Positions 1 through 7,828 are shown, numbered from the stretch's first letter. The stretch is DNA of 32,351 nucleotides from a virus (IMGVR_UViG_3300028025_003127:1-32351); one strand, 5' to 3'. The notes: generated by a model from the letters alone, not told the origin. Made by a program: numbers and translations.

Positions 1-716
1 GTAAACCGGCAGGTGTTAGCCTCGGAAGTTCATGGACAAACCTACCCGACGAACAGCTCCAAGCCTTTGTCGGCATGGCGGGTGATGGAAGCCCTTTGGG
101 TGAGTTATTTGCGACCATACCGCAGGTGACCACTGATGCCATGCAGATGGCACTTGTACAGGGTATTTCCCTTGGTGAAGGACCACGTACGGTAGCACGG
201 CGGGTACGCAAAGCTGCAGACATCGGACGCTATCGAGCAGAGACAATAGCACGTACTGAGATGATCCGAAGCGCCCGTGAAGCGCAACGGCAACTCTACA
301 CCCAGAACCCAGCGGTTACCGGATACCGGCGCCAAGCCACACAGGACAGCCGGGTTTGTCTTGCGTGTTTGGCTTTGTCCGGTACGCTCTCAACCACCGA
401 TGAAATTATGCCAAGCCATCCGAACTGTCGGTGCGTGATGATTCCGGTAACCTTGTCTTGGGCAGAGATAACCGGGGATAGTTCCATCCCTGATACACGA
501 CCTAAGCCGGTTACCGGCGAAGATATCTTGCGTGGGCTTACCGCTATGGAGGCTCAACAAATCCTAGGCAAATCACGTTATGCCCTTTACGCAGAAGGGT
601 TGCCGCTTAGTGACATGGCAACCGTGGTACAGAATGCGGATTGGGGACCAACCACTAGGGTACTCCCGCTTAGAGACCTAGAGGGTTACGAACCGGATCT
701 AACGACATTCGAGTAA
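1..716 (+). CDS. Minor head (head morphogenesis) protein, SPP1 gp7/Mu F-like, C-terminal part
   Basis: This is the C-terminal part of a minor capsid protein that sits at the portal vertex inside the procapsid. The frame is open from base 3 and continues from the frame at 32003-32351 when the ends are joined, so the full protein is about 355 residues. The family signature is visible in the second half: a TARTE segment followed by a Cys cluster (CLACLAL) and P-HPNCRC, the SPP1 gp7/Mu F core. A tail of about 80 residues follows (ILGKSRYALY), as is common in this family. The stop (714-716) lies 26 bases before the protease ATG. Portal upstream and protease downstream fit the usual head gene order. 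The family assignment is confident; the exact role in assembly is known only by homology. Confidence 0.88.
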   Translation, partial: KPAGVSLGSSWTNLPDEQLQAFVGMAGDGSPLGELFATIPQVTTDAMQMALVQGISLGEGPRTVARRVRKAADIGRYRAETIARTEMIRSAREAQRQLYTQNPAVTGYRRQATQDSRVCLACLALSGTLSTTDEIMPSHPNCRCVMIPVTLSWAEITGDSSIPDTRPKPVTGEDILRGLTAMEAQQILGKSRYALYAEGLPLSDMATVVQNADWGPTTRVLPLRDLEGYEPDLTTFE

Positions 717-725
717 AAGATACCG

Positions 726-742
726 TGTGGGATACTTACACC
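726..742 (+). promoter_or_regulatory. Late promoter candidate TGTGGGATACT-N6-ATG (protease operon)
   Basis: TGTGGGATACT (726-736) lies exactly six bases before the protease ATG at 743. The same 11-mer with the same spacing occurs before the connector gene (3049) and the portal gene (30279). It reads as an extended -10 (TGG-GATACT) with no recognisable -35. Initiation seven bases after the -10 would fall on the A of ATG, giving a leaderless mRNA. Its start within 10 bases of the previous stop leaves no room for a normal leader. The promoter role is inference. Confidence 0.55.
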
Positions 743-1699
743 ATGGACGTGCTTACTAGTAGTGTAGACGGAATCAAGAGCGACCGGCTCGGTTACGTGA
801 AGGGTTATCTGGTGCGCTTCGGCGATACCCAGAGTGCTGACCTTGAGGGTGATTATTTCACCAAGTCAACCGACTACGGTTTTCCGATGTCCGAAGGCAA
901 GCGCGTACCGCTCAACGTCTACTACCACCACGGTATGGATGCCGCTGTCGGTAAGAAGTCTATCGGTACCGGTTACATCAAGATGGACAATACGGGCTTA
1001 TGGTACGAGGCTCAGTTGGATCTAGCCGATGAGTACGGCAGCATGATTGCAAAGTTATGCAAGCAAGGCAAGATGGGTTTTTCATCTGGTGCAGCTGCAC
1101 ACTTGGTAGAACGGAAAAGCATGGGTGATGTTTCTGAAATCACGCGGTGGCCTATCGCTGAGGCAAGCATCACACCGACACCAGCCGAATATCGTAACAG
1201 CGTCAAAAGCCTAAAGGAGTATTACGGCATGGAGCCCATGATGGGTATGGAAGACGAAGAGATGGTCATGGCTCCAATGCCTGAGCAGTCCCCTGAAGAG
1301 TACGCTATGTCGGTATACGATGATGCCGAGGGTGACCTTATCCACGAGGGGTTAGAAGCCTACTACGATGCGCTTTGTGGAGCCATCGAAGCAGTATCAG
1401 ATCAAAGCATGGCGGATGCCGTCATTGATGAATTTGCTCGACGTGCTAAGGGGCTATATGCCATGCACGGAATGAAGAGCGTACAACCCGCTTCATTGCG
1501 GGGTGTTGAACGTCGGCTGCGGGATGCAGTCGGTTTGTCACGGTCAAGTGCTAAGCGCTTGGCTCCAGTAGTCTGGGAATCTCTGCGGGATGCAGACCAG
1601 CCTGATGAGCAGCCGTCCATCGTAGTCGAGGCGAAAGCCCATGATATTGATGAGCGAGCCGACATACTGGCACGCTTGGAGTTGTTACAACAACTATGA
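743..1699 (+). CDS. HK97-type prohead protease (peptidase S78)
   Basis: Procapsid maturation serine protease that cleaves the capsid delta domain during head assembly. In the 318-residue product, the paired His at 62-63 (YYHHG) and the GFSSGA segment with Ser114/115 match the catalytic His and Ser regions of the S78 family. These are followed by the conserved RWPIAEASITPTPAEYRN segment. The C-terminal third is acidic, Met-rich and low in complexity (about 170-215), perhaps scaffold-like. I chose ATG 743 because a conserved promoter-like element ends six bases before it; an in-frame GTG at 725 would add MWDTYT but lies inside that element. The gene ends in ATGA overlap with the capsid gene. 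The family is certain; the start is moderately certain. Confidence 0.92.
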   Translation: MDVLTSSVDGIKSDRLGYVKGYLVRFGDTQSADLEGDYFTKSTDYGFPMSEGKRVPLNVYYHHGMDAAVGKKSIGTGYIKMDNTGLWYEAQLDLADEYGSMIAKLCKQGKMGFSSGAAAHLVERKSMGDVSEITRWPIAEASITPTPAEYRNSVKSLKEYYGMEPMMGMEDEEMVMAPMPEQSPEEYAMSVYDDAEGDLIHEGLEAYYDALCGAIEAVSDQSMADAVIDEFARRAKGLYAMHGMKSVQPASLRGVERRLRDAVGLSRSSAKRLAPVVWESLRDADQPDEQPSIVVEAKAHDIDERADILARLELLQQL

Positions 1700-2976
1700 A
1701 CCTTACACAACTACAGAATCAAAAAGAGTCTGTGCTTGCTACCGCACGGGAGCTTGCTTCCGGTAACGGTGACCTTGCACAGGTCAAAAGCCTGATGGCA
1801 GAAGCCAAGGGCATCGAAGAGCGTATTGAGACCATCAAGGCACTCGGACAAGGCCACCCTGTCGCTACTGAAGCACCAGCAGAACAGCCTTGGAAGTCCG
1901 GCGGTATTGGACGTAATCCATTCGTTGGTACCCGTGACGAAGCGAACTATAAAGCATACGCATGGGGTCAATGGGGACGCTCTATCATGGGCAACCGCAA
2001 AGCATCCGACTGGGTAAAAGCCAACCTGAAGGCACAGAGCGAAGGCACGACAACCGCTGGTGGTTTTACCGTACCGGATCCACTGTCTTCCGACCTTATC
2101 TACCTGCGTGAGCAGTTCGGTATTGCTCGCCAGAACTGCCGCATCTACCCGATGAGTTCTGATGTCTTGAACGTGCCTAACGCCACGGCATCGACCACTG
2201 TGTACTATCCGGGGGAGAATACCGCTATCACGGCATCCGACCTTACATTTGCTCAGGTCAACCTTGTCGCGAAGAAACCGTCTGTCCTTACTCAGGTCTC
2301 TAAGGAACTGGCAGAAGACTCGATCATTGACTTTGGTGCGACCCTTGCCCGTGACATGGCTTATGTCTTGGCTAAGGAAGAAGACCGTGTTGTTTTCAAC
2401 AACGCTGTCGATAGCACATCTGGTCTTGATGGCATCCTCTATGCTGTTTACAGCAGCAACGCTACCAAGGCTAACATCGCTTCCTTGCAGGTCTTCACAA
2501 CCGGTCAGACCATCACGTATTCACCTACGTTGGCTAACCTGAAGGGCATGGTCGCAAAGCTTCCGACCTATGCTGCACAGGCTAAGTGGTTCATGCATCG
2601 TGAGATTTGGTACAACGCCATTGCTCCTTTGCTTGATGCACTCGGCGGGAACTCCATCATGGACATCCAAAATGCCTATGGTCCTACACCTATGCTCTAC
2701 GGCTACCCGGTAATCTTTGTGCAGAATATGGCTAAAACCCTCGCGGCTACCACGCCTTACATCTTGCTTGGTGATCTAAGCATGGGTACCGCGTTCGGTG
2801 ATCGCCGAACCGTTACGATTGAGGTAAGCGACCAGTATTACTTCAATCAAGACGCGCTTGCATTCAAGGCAACTGAGCGTTTCGCTTTCAAGGCGTTTGA
2901 TATCGGTAACGTTGATGCAACAGCAGCCAACCGTGTACCGGGAAGCCTTATCGTCGGAGCATCCGCAGCTACATAA
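1696..2976 (+). CDS. Major capsid protein, HK97 fold
   Basis: Main shell protein, 426 residues. The first ~65 residues are a charged helical segment (KSLMAEAKGIEERIETIK) like the HK97 delta/scaffold domain that the upstream protease would remove. The mature part begins near residues 70-100 and contains the typical TTAGGFTVP entry, a YYPGENTAI segment, the long spine helix region (LAKEEDRVVFNNA) and a C-terminal FKATERFAFKAFDIGN strand. Its ATG overlaps the protease stop (ATGA), so the two are probably translationally coupled. A strong terminator follows 20 bases after the stop, closing this head operon. Codon use and GC match the neighbouring head genes. Assignment is by family pattern and position. 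Confidence 0.93.
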   Translation: MNLTQLQNQKESVLATARELASGNGDLAQVKSLMAEAKGIEERIETIKALGQGHPVATEAPAEQPWKSGGIGRNPFVGTRDEANYKAYAWGQWGRSIMGNRKASDWVKANLKAQSEGTTTAGGFTVPDPLSSDLIYLREQFGIARQNCRIYPMSSDVLNVPNATASTTVYYPGENTAITASDLTFAQVNLVAKKPSVLTQVSKELAEDSIIDFGATLARDMAYVLAKEEDRVVFNNAVDSTSGLDGILYAVYSSNATKANIASLQVFTTGQTITYSPTLANLKGMVAKLPTYAAQAKWFMHREIWYNAIAPLLDALGGNSIMDIQNAYGPTPMLYGYPVIFVQNMAKTLAATTPYILLGDLSMGTAFGDRRTVTIEVSDQYYFNQDALAFKATERFAFKAFDIGNVDATAANRVPGSLIVGASAAT

Positions 2977-2996
2977 AGCGAGCGGGTTCTATCTCA

Positions 2997-3025
2997 AGCC
3001 CTCGGCAGACGTGCCGGGGGCTTTT
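2997..3025 (+). terminator. Rho-independent terminator after capsid gene
   Basis: An 11-bp stem (AGCCCTCGGCA / TGCCGGGGGCT, one G-U pair) with a GACG loop is followed by TTTT. It ends the head operon, and a new promoter-like element starts a few bases later. Confidence 0.87.
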
Positions 3026-3031
3026 CCTTTG

Positions 3032-3048
3032 TGTGGGATACTGAAACC
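3032..3048 (+). promoter_or_regulatory. Late promoter candidate TGTGGGATACT-N6-ATG (connector operon)
   Basis: The 11-mer (3032-3042) is six bases before ATG 3049, with the same geometry as at 726 and 30262. It sits directly behind the capsid terminator. The usual -35 position falls in the terminator stem, so no -35 box is possible here. Confidence 0.58.
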
Positions 3049-3546
3049 ATGATGACCAGAGCCGAGGCAATCGCACAAGTATCCTTATTTGTGTCCGCTC
3101 AAAGTTACCCGCAGATGTCCACTACGGACATTGGCTCAATCCTTGATTCGTTCTCACGGTTCACCACGTGGGCAGCTTCAACCACTTACGCAGTAGGTGA
3201 CCGTGTAGTGCCTACAACGCCCAATGGCAGGGTCTACGAGTGCAGGGTAGCCGGTACGTCAGGGGCTACACAACCAGACTTCCCCGTCTACTCCCCGTAC
3301 CAAGTCAAGGGCTTTACGCTGGAAGATGGAAGCGGTGACCCTACCTTGATGTGGGTAGACCAAGGGCCGATCAACGTAGAGCGCTACGATGTACGCACAG
3401 CAACTCGGCAAGCGTGGCTTATCAAAGCCAGCCGTGTAGCGGCAGACATCGATGCTAAGGAAGGCACGAGCGATGTCAAGCTTTCCCAGTTGATGCAGAA
3501 CTGCTTGACCATGGCAGACAAATACCGCCCGGTGGTGTTCGCATGA
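3049..3546 (+). CDS. Probable head-tail connector with an embedded carbohydrate-module-like segment
   Basis: 165 residues. The N- and C-terminal parts are short helical segments, with TRAEAIAQVSLFVSAQ at the start and RQAWLIKASRVAADID, then LMQNCLTMADKYRP, at the end. That is the pattern of gp6/gp15-like connector proteins that attach to the portal ring. Between them, about residues 45-90, lies TYAVGDRVVP...GRVYECRVAGTSGATQP, which resembles the repeat found in chitin-binding-like modules and phage decoration domains. ATG 3049 fits the upstream promoter element; an in-frame GTG at 3031 lies inside it. The stop overlaps the next ATG. Position after the capsid gene supports the connector role; the inserted segment is unassigned. 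Confidence 0.62.
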   Translation: MMTRAEAIAQVSLFVSAQSYPQMSTTDIGSILDSFSRFTTWAASTTYAVGDRVVPTTPNGRVYECRVAGTSGATQPDFPVYSPYQVKGFTLEDGSGDPTLMWVDQGPINVERYDVRTATRQAWLIKASRVAADIDAKEGTSDVKLSQLMQNCLTMADKYRPVVFA

Positions 3547-3908
3547 GTCCGATTCTACGCTCCACCATTCAAGCCGGCATGGTACGCAATCTCTGCCAAG
3601 ACCGGGTAGAAATACACCGCTTCACCTTGACCGAAGACGGCAGAGGTGGTGCTACTGAGACATGGCGTAAGGTTGCCGAGTACAACGCTAGGCTAACCAA
3701 CCAAAGCGACACAGAGAGCATCGTAGGCGGTGGCATCCAGTCATCTGCACAGTGGACGCTGATTGTTGCTGTAGGGGCTGATGTTATGCCGCAGGATAGG
3801 GTTTACCGGGTGGGTGATGATGCCCGCTATTACGATGTGATCGGGTCAGACTTTGGGCAGACGGAATTACTAGTTCAGCACTGTGGGCTAGTGGAGCGGA
3901 TGGCATAA
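3543..3908 (+). CDS. Head closure / head-tail joining protein, SPP1 gp16-like
   Basis: 121 residues, mostly beta strands. The order RVEIHRFTLTEDGRGGATETWRKV, then a mid strand segment and PQDRVYRVGDDARYYDVIG, resembles the Phage_H_T_join family, which closes the portal channel and docks the tail. The start overlaps the connector stop by four bases (ATGA) and the stop overlaps the next start, typical of a tightly packed late operon. The call rests on the beta-barrel-like pattern and position between the connector and tail genes; sequence identity to a characterised protein could not be checked. Confidence 0.68.
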   Translation: MSPILRSTIQAGMVRNLCQDRVEIHRFTLTEDGRGGATETWRKVAEYNARLTNQSDTESIVGGGIQSSAQWTLIVAVGADVMPQDRVYRVGDDARYYDVIGSDFGQTELLVQHCGLVERMA

Positions 3909-4120
3909 TGGGCGCATCAGAATGGACAACCATAGTGTTAGCGGCAGTGACCGGCATTATCAGCCTGCTTGCCTACATAATTAGATTCTTGCACCGGATG
4001 GACAAACGGGGAGCCGTTGACACCGCCAAGATTGAAGACCACGGGGTTCGTATCGGTAGGCTTGAAACTGCAACAGGTGAAATGCGTACAAGCATCACCA
4101 AACTGGAGGCGAAACGATGA
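3908..4120 (+). CDS. Small membrane protein with coiled-coil tail (possible holin-type)
   Basis: 70 residues. A single hydrophobic helix (about 7-27, TIVLAAVTGIISLLAYIIRF) is followed by a basic patch and a predicted amphipathic or coiled-coil tail (RIGRLETATGEMRTSITKLEAKR). This layout is shared by XhlA-like lysis accessory proteins, but also by unrelated small phage membrane proteins. It overlaps both neighbours, and the next gene also encodes a small membrane protein, which suggests a pair. The endolysin is about 11.5 kb downstream, so a lysis role is a guess. Confidence 0.55.
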   Translation: MGASEWTTIVLAAVTGIISLLAYIIRFLHRMDKRGAVDTAKIEDHGVRIGRLETATGEMRTSITKLEAKR

Positions 4121-4368
4121 ACTCAATAAGTATTAGCAGGCTGGTCGTGGTCGTTCTGATCGCCTTTGTCGCGTCCTTTAGCACAGTCTTTGGTGATGGC
4201 GTTCGTACGGCAGAAGCCAAGGACATCGCCGAGCTTGGAGCAGTGATGGCACTTTACGGAAGCAAGGCTGTAGCGGCTGGTGTCACTGCTGCGATGTCTG
4301 CTGCGCTGGCGTTCCTGACAATGCCTTTCAAGGGTGTGCAGGCGAACAGTCTGAAGGTGGGCAAATGA
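4117..4368 (+). CDS. Small two-helix membrane protein (holin candidate)
   Basis: 83 residues. Two hydrophobic stretches are visible, at about 7-25 (ISRLVVVVLIAFVASFS) and 50-70 (AVAAGVTAAMSAALAFLTM), joined by a charged loop, with a basic C-terminus. Size and topology fit a holin, which would release the endolysin. The first helix could also be a signal segment. The start overlaps the previous stop (ATGA), so the two small membrane proteins are probably made together. The family is not recognised from sequence alone. Confidence 0.5.
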   Translation: MNSISISRLVVVVLIAFVASFSTVFGDGVRTAEAKDIAELGAVMALYGSKAVAAGVTAAMSAALAFLTMPFKGVQANSLKVGK

Positions 4369-4592
4369 ACCTCCAGAACTACAGGCTGGAGCCTAACCCG
4401 TTGAGTCCCGGTGACTGGATTGTCTTTGGTGACATCTACGACAACAATGGCAACCTACTCGGCACGTTTGGTGAAAATGGGACGAGCGTTTTCGGTTGGT
4501 GGATTACGCAGGATGTTGCTTTTCAACAGAACTACAGCACTCAGTTTTCAGTGATTATGGCGCAGGAAATCGTAGCGGGGACGGCTGAATAA
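4365..4592 (+). CDS. Hypothetical protein, 75 residues
   Basis: No family recognised. The product is hydrophilic with alternating strand-like segments (YDNNGNLLGTFGENGTSVFGWW) and no membrane helix or cysteines, so a small beta-rich structural or accessory protein is plausible. It starts in an ATGA overlap with the membrane-protein gene and ends in TAATG overlap with the spike gene, so it is translated as part of the same mRNA. It could be a chaperone or adaptor for the spike, but nothing in the sequence proves this. Confidence 0.5.
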   Translation: MNLQNYRLEPNPLSPGDWIVFGDIYDNNGNLLGTFGENGTSVFGWWITQDVAFQQNYSTQFSVIMAQEIVAGTAE

Positions 4593-6586
4593 TGGCTACT
4601 TACTATGTGAGAACTGATGGAAGTAACGCTAACGCTGGAACTGGACAACTGGCTGGTCAGGCGTGGGCTACAGTCGCGTATGCCTTAACAAGTGCTTCAG
4701 GTTTTGCAAGTGGTGACACTTTGTACGTGGCACCGGGTGTCTATACAAACCAGATATCTGTAACCATAACAAACCCAACGGTAGAAACAAATATCATTGG
4801 TGACCCAACGTGTACTGTCTTCACTGGTGTTACTGCTGGGCCGGTGATAGTTACAAACTACAACTCAACATTATCTGGGGCTGGTTATGCCGGTAACGTC
4901 ATTAGTGCAACAACCAAAAATTACCTGCACTTTCAAAACATACAATTCAAACTGAGTAATAGCGGTCTAAGTTTTACAACTTGCACAAACTTAAAATTTA
5001 CTAAATGTTCGTTTATAGCAAGATATGGGTCAAACATTTTGAGTGTTAGTAGCCCAACAAGTACCGCCGTAAATCTAACAGTCACTAGATGTATTTTCCT
5101 TGGTGGAACAAACCAAATATTGGTAACTGGACAGACTGTTGCTGATAGTACAACGATTACAAATTCACTATTTTGTAGTGCTAGTAGTAATGGAATTCAA
5201 GCAACTAATGCACAAATAGCAGTTATGAACTGCACCATAATCGGATGTAATACTGGTGTACAGGTAGCCGGAAGTTTGTCATTCCTTAGTACTGTTCGCA
5301 ATTCACTTTTACAAAATTCAAATATTGACTTGCAATGTATCGTTACTATTAATACGGTAATTGAAAACTACAATCGTTTACTAGGTGTTACCGCTAGGAG
5401 TAATGTTGTAGATAATGGTACATCGAGCAGCGTGGGTGACATTGGCATTGATTTTGGTGAGACGTTACTTGCTGGGTTGAATAACCTACAAATGTATACG
5501 TCTTGCTTTGGGTCACCTAACAAAAACTTTGGTAACAGTACAGGTGCACCAGTAACCGACCTATACGGTGTAACTTGGACAGGTACTAGCCCAGATGCAG
5601 GGTCTGGTACATTTCGACAGGTTGGGGGCGTTGGATATTACAATCCGACAGACCGCAACGCCAGCACCATCACAATCGCTCCCGGCTCAACCTCCCAATC
5701 CATCGAGCTCTACCTTGGTGCTACAGGACTCACAGCCTCAACCGCTGGTCTCTCAGCCCGCTACAACCGGACACGTACAGCTTCTGTATCTATCGCTCTA
5801 GTAGCCCGTACCATCGCTCAGGCGTGGACATCTGGTGGCTTTGCCGAGGTTGACGCTACCAATATGCCGGGCGTCTACAGACTCGACCTTCCTGATGCGG
5901 CATTGGCTGCTGGTGCTGATGATGTGACAATCGTGGTGCGTGGTGCAAGCGGTACTAACGGTGCGGTAATGACGGTCAAGCTGTCCTCTGGTGGCTTGAC
6001 GGAAGCACAGACTGCCTCGGCTGTATGGGGTGCAAGCCCAGCAGGCTACAACGATGGCACAACATTCGGTGGTGTTGTTAACACTACTGCAACTGTGGCT
6101 AATGACATTGAGTCACAAGTCCAAGATGTTCCGGGCAACGTCTGGGATGAGCTTAGAACGAACCACAGCACGGCAGGCTCATTCGGTCAGTATGTCAATG
6201 CCGAACTGGTTACGCCGGTAACCTCTGCCGCTCTGGTTCGCATGGGGCCTTACGAGGTCAAGGCTGACGGTCTCGGAGCATCTGATCCGCTTGACATCCA
6301 AAAGGGCGCACAGCACGGCGTAGATATACAGTGTGTAGACGGCAACGGTAACGGTATCGACATCACCTCTGCAACGGTTACGGCTAAGGTCTACAACAGT
6401 GGGGCTACCTTGGTAGACACTTACTCCTGTACGGCAACCTATGCAGCTGATGGCAGGGCTACGTTTACGATTGATACGACGGTGACTAACGTGCCGGGTA
6501 CCTACACTGCAACGATTACACGAACCACCGGGGCATCTGATACCCAGATATTCGGACCACTGCGGATCTACGTGAGGGACATCTGA
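4592..6586 (+). CDS. Spike/fibre-like protein with parallel beta-helix (pectate-lyase-like) domain
   Basis: 664 residues. The N-terminal half opens with MATYYVRTDGSNANAGTG and a 'GDTLYVAPGVYTN' segment, the classic start of a right-handed beta-helix with pectate-lyase-like coils; short repeated strand motifs (NCTIIGCNTGVQV, CIFLGGTNQILV) continue to about residue 330. After about residue 350 the composition changes to Ig-like and linker domains, ending with a beta-sandwich (VDIQCVDGNGNGIDI ... FGPLRIYVRDI) that also appears, diverged, in the next gene. The beta-helix part is clearly AT-richer than the rest (about 32% GC in 4921-4980 against about 52% in 5761-5820), a sign of domain exchange. 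The likely job is binding or degrading surface polysaccharide; no catalytic residues could be fixed. Confidence 0.75.
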   Translation: MATYYVRTDGSNANAGTGQLAGQAWATVAYALTSASGFASGDTLYVAPGVYTNQISVTITNPTVETNIIGDPTCTVFTGVTAGPVIVTNYNSTLSGAGYAGNVISATTKNYLHFQNIQFKLSNSGLSFTTCTNLKFTKCSFIARYGSNILSVSSPTSTAVNLTVTRCIFLGGTNQILVTGQTVADSTTITNSLFCSASSNGIQATNAQIAVMNCTIIGCNTGVQVAGSLSFLSTVRNSLLQNSNIDLQCIVTINTVIENYNRLLGVTARSNVVDNGTSSSVGDIGIDFGETLLAGLNNLQMYTSCFGSPNKNFGNSTGAPVTDLYGVTWTGTSPDAGSGTFRQVGGVGYYNPTDRNASTITIAPGSTSQSIELYLGATGLTASTAGLSARYNRTRTASVSIALVARTIAQAWTSGGFAEVDATNMPGVYRLDLPDAALAAGADDVTIVVRGASGTNGAVMTVKLSSGGLTEAQTASAVWGASPAGYNDGTTFGGVVNTTATVANDIESQVQDVPGNVWDELRTNHSTAGSFGQYVNAELVTPVTSAALVRMGPYEVKADGLGASDPLDIQKGAQHGVDIQCVDGNGNGIDITSATVTAKVYNSGATLVDTYSCTATYAADGRATFTIDTTVTNVPGTYTATITRTTGASDTQIFGPLRIYVRDI

Positions 6587-6939
6587 TGGCACTTATTTAT
6601 GACTTGACCGAAGACCCACAGCAGGTCATACAAGCCAGCGCGTGGGTAGGTGATTGGCACAGTTACGTGGTCCGGTTGGTGGATGAGTTGGGAAGCCCGG
6701 TTGATATAACCACCGGCACTCTCGGCGTAACCTTTACCAACATCGCTACGGGGTCGGCTTATACGTTTCCTAGTGGATCCGTTACCCTTACAAAGCAGTA
6801 CAGTGCACAAGGTATTTTGAGCATCCTCAACCCGGCGGCTTACCCTACTGCAGCGATGATTCGGATAACCGTATCCTTCACGGTGAGTACAACAGTGCGG
6901 CGCTTCGGGCCTTTAGAGATTGAGGTTCTTGCACCATGA
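6586..6939 (+). CDS. Beta-sandwich carrier protein (BppU N-domain-like)
   Basis: 117 residues, all beta. The pattern WVGDWHSYVVRLVDELGSPVDITTGT ... FGPLEIEVLAP matches the shape of the last ~110 residues of the spike protein, which ends FGPLRIYVRDI. Such domains (BppU N-terminal-like) join receptor-binding parts to the virion. Its start overlaps the spike stop (TGATG) and its stop overlaps the next start. It probably helps mount the spike, or it is a stand-alone copy of the mounting domain. Function is inferred from domain likeness only. Confidence 0.5.
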   Translation: MALIYDLTEDPQQVIQASAWVGDWHSYVVRLVDELGSPVDITTGTLGVTFTNIATGSAYTFPSGSVTLTKQYSAQGILSILNPAAYPTAAMIRITVSFTVSTTVRRFGPLEIEVLAP

Positions 6940-7349
6940 GTGTAACCGTAAGCCTCAAGACCGTATCCCTAGACCGCTACAAGGCGAATCTAGGCACTCT
7001 TACTACGATTGTAGGTAAAGCTGCGGCAGACGTTGAAGCCAACGCAAAAAAGAGCATCACAACCGATAGTGGTAGATTCCGCGAGTATGACAAGGGTCAC
7101 TGGTCAAGCCCTCCGGAAACACCGCCAAACTCTGACACCGGTTACCTTGCGAACAACATCTTTCACCGGATGCAAACCAGAACGACCGCCGAGGTTTCCG
7201 CTATCGCAAAGTACGCCGTACCGCTGGAGCTTGGATGGACTTCAAAAGGTGGCAACACCGTACCACCCAGACCATTCATGGAACCAGCTCTAATGTCGGT
7301 ACGCCCAGCATTCATCAAGGCAGTTACAAAAGTACTAAAGGGCAAGTAA
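6936..7349 (+). CDS. Tail component, HK97 gp10-like
   Basis: 137 residues. It carries the family outline: an N-terminal helix with repeated Ala/Lys (AAADVEANAKKSITTDSGRF), a central 'DTGYLANNIFHRM' segment, then YAVPLELGW and PPRPFMEPAL before a C-terminal helix. HK97 gp10-like proteins sit at the head-tail junction during tail completion. The overlapping neighbours are the next tail completion gene and the carrier protein. This is one of the more conserved siphovirus genes, so confidence is fairly high. Confidence 0.85.
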   Translation: MSVTVSLKTVSLDRYKANLGTLTTIVGKAAADVEANAKKSITTDSGRFREYDKGHWSSPPETPPNSDTGYLANNIFHRMQTRTTAEVSAIAKYAVPLELGWTSKGGNTVPPRPFMEPALMSVRPAFIKAVTKVLKGK

Positions 7350-7828
7350 TGGCATACGAACCGGCAGTGATTGAGCAATGGATCTATGAGACCCTCAGCG
7401 GTGATGCAACGCTCTTGGGCCTGCTTGCTCCTGACAACCAGCCTAACGGTTACCAGATGGGCATCTATAACACCGTAGCACCGCAGAGCGACCCTGTTAG
7501 TAGGAGACCAGTACAGGTGCCTTACGTGGTCTTCAGTCGTGCTGGTGCAGGCGGTGAGGACGAGGATACGCTATGCGGTGGCAGGGCTTTTACTTATCCT
7601 AACTACCGTATTACCGTGTGGGATACTGAAAGTGGTGCGATGAGCATGAGCCGTATACAAACGATTATGTCTCGCATCGATACGCTTTTGGATAATCAAA
7701 CGGTCACGACTACAACCCCAAGGCTTTATGTCCGCAGGGTTTCAACTGATCAAACCTTTGCTTTATCTGATGGCGGCAGGACGGATTACGGGGTGACAGC
7801 GGTCTATCGCTGCTTGACCCAGCAGTAG
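7349..7828 (+). CDS. Tail terminator/completion protein (gp17/DUF3168-like)
   Basis: 159 residues. The helical start (VIEQWIYETLSGDATLLGLL) followed by YVVFSRAGAGG, TYRITVWDTESG-like strand segments and a closing TDYGVTAVYRCL strand fits tail terminator proteins that cap the tail tube. ATG 7349 overlaps the preceding TAA (TAATG). Its coding sequence contains a fourth copy of TGTGGGATACT at 7617-7627, encoding VWDT, which may be chance or an internal promoter. Position between the gp10-like gene and the major tail gene supports the call. Confidence 0.72.
   Translation: MAYEPAVIEQWIYETLSGDATLLGLLAPDNQPNGYQMGIYNTVAPQSDPVSRRPVQVPYVVFSRAGAGGEDEDTLCGGRAFTYPNYRITVWDTESGAMSMSRIQTIMSRIDTLLDNQTVTTTTPRLYVRRVSTDQTFALSDGGRTDYGVTAVYRCLTQQ

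Noticed and set aside
725-742. GTG starts at 725 and 3031 with a shared MWDT peptide
   Set aside because: The identity is at DNA level with fixed spacing to ATG and also occurs before the portal, where the in-frame codon is CTG; a promoter element explains it better.
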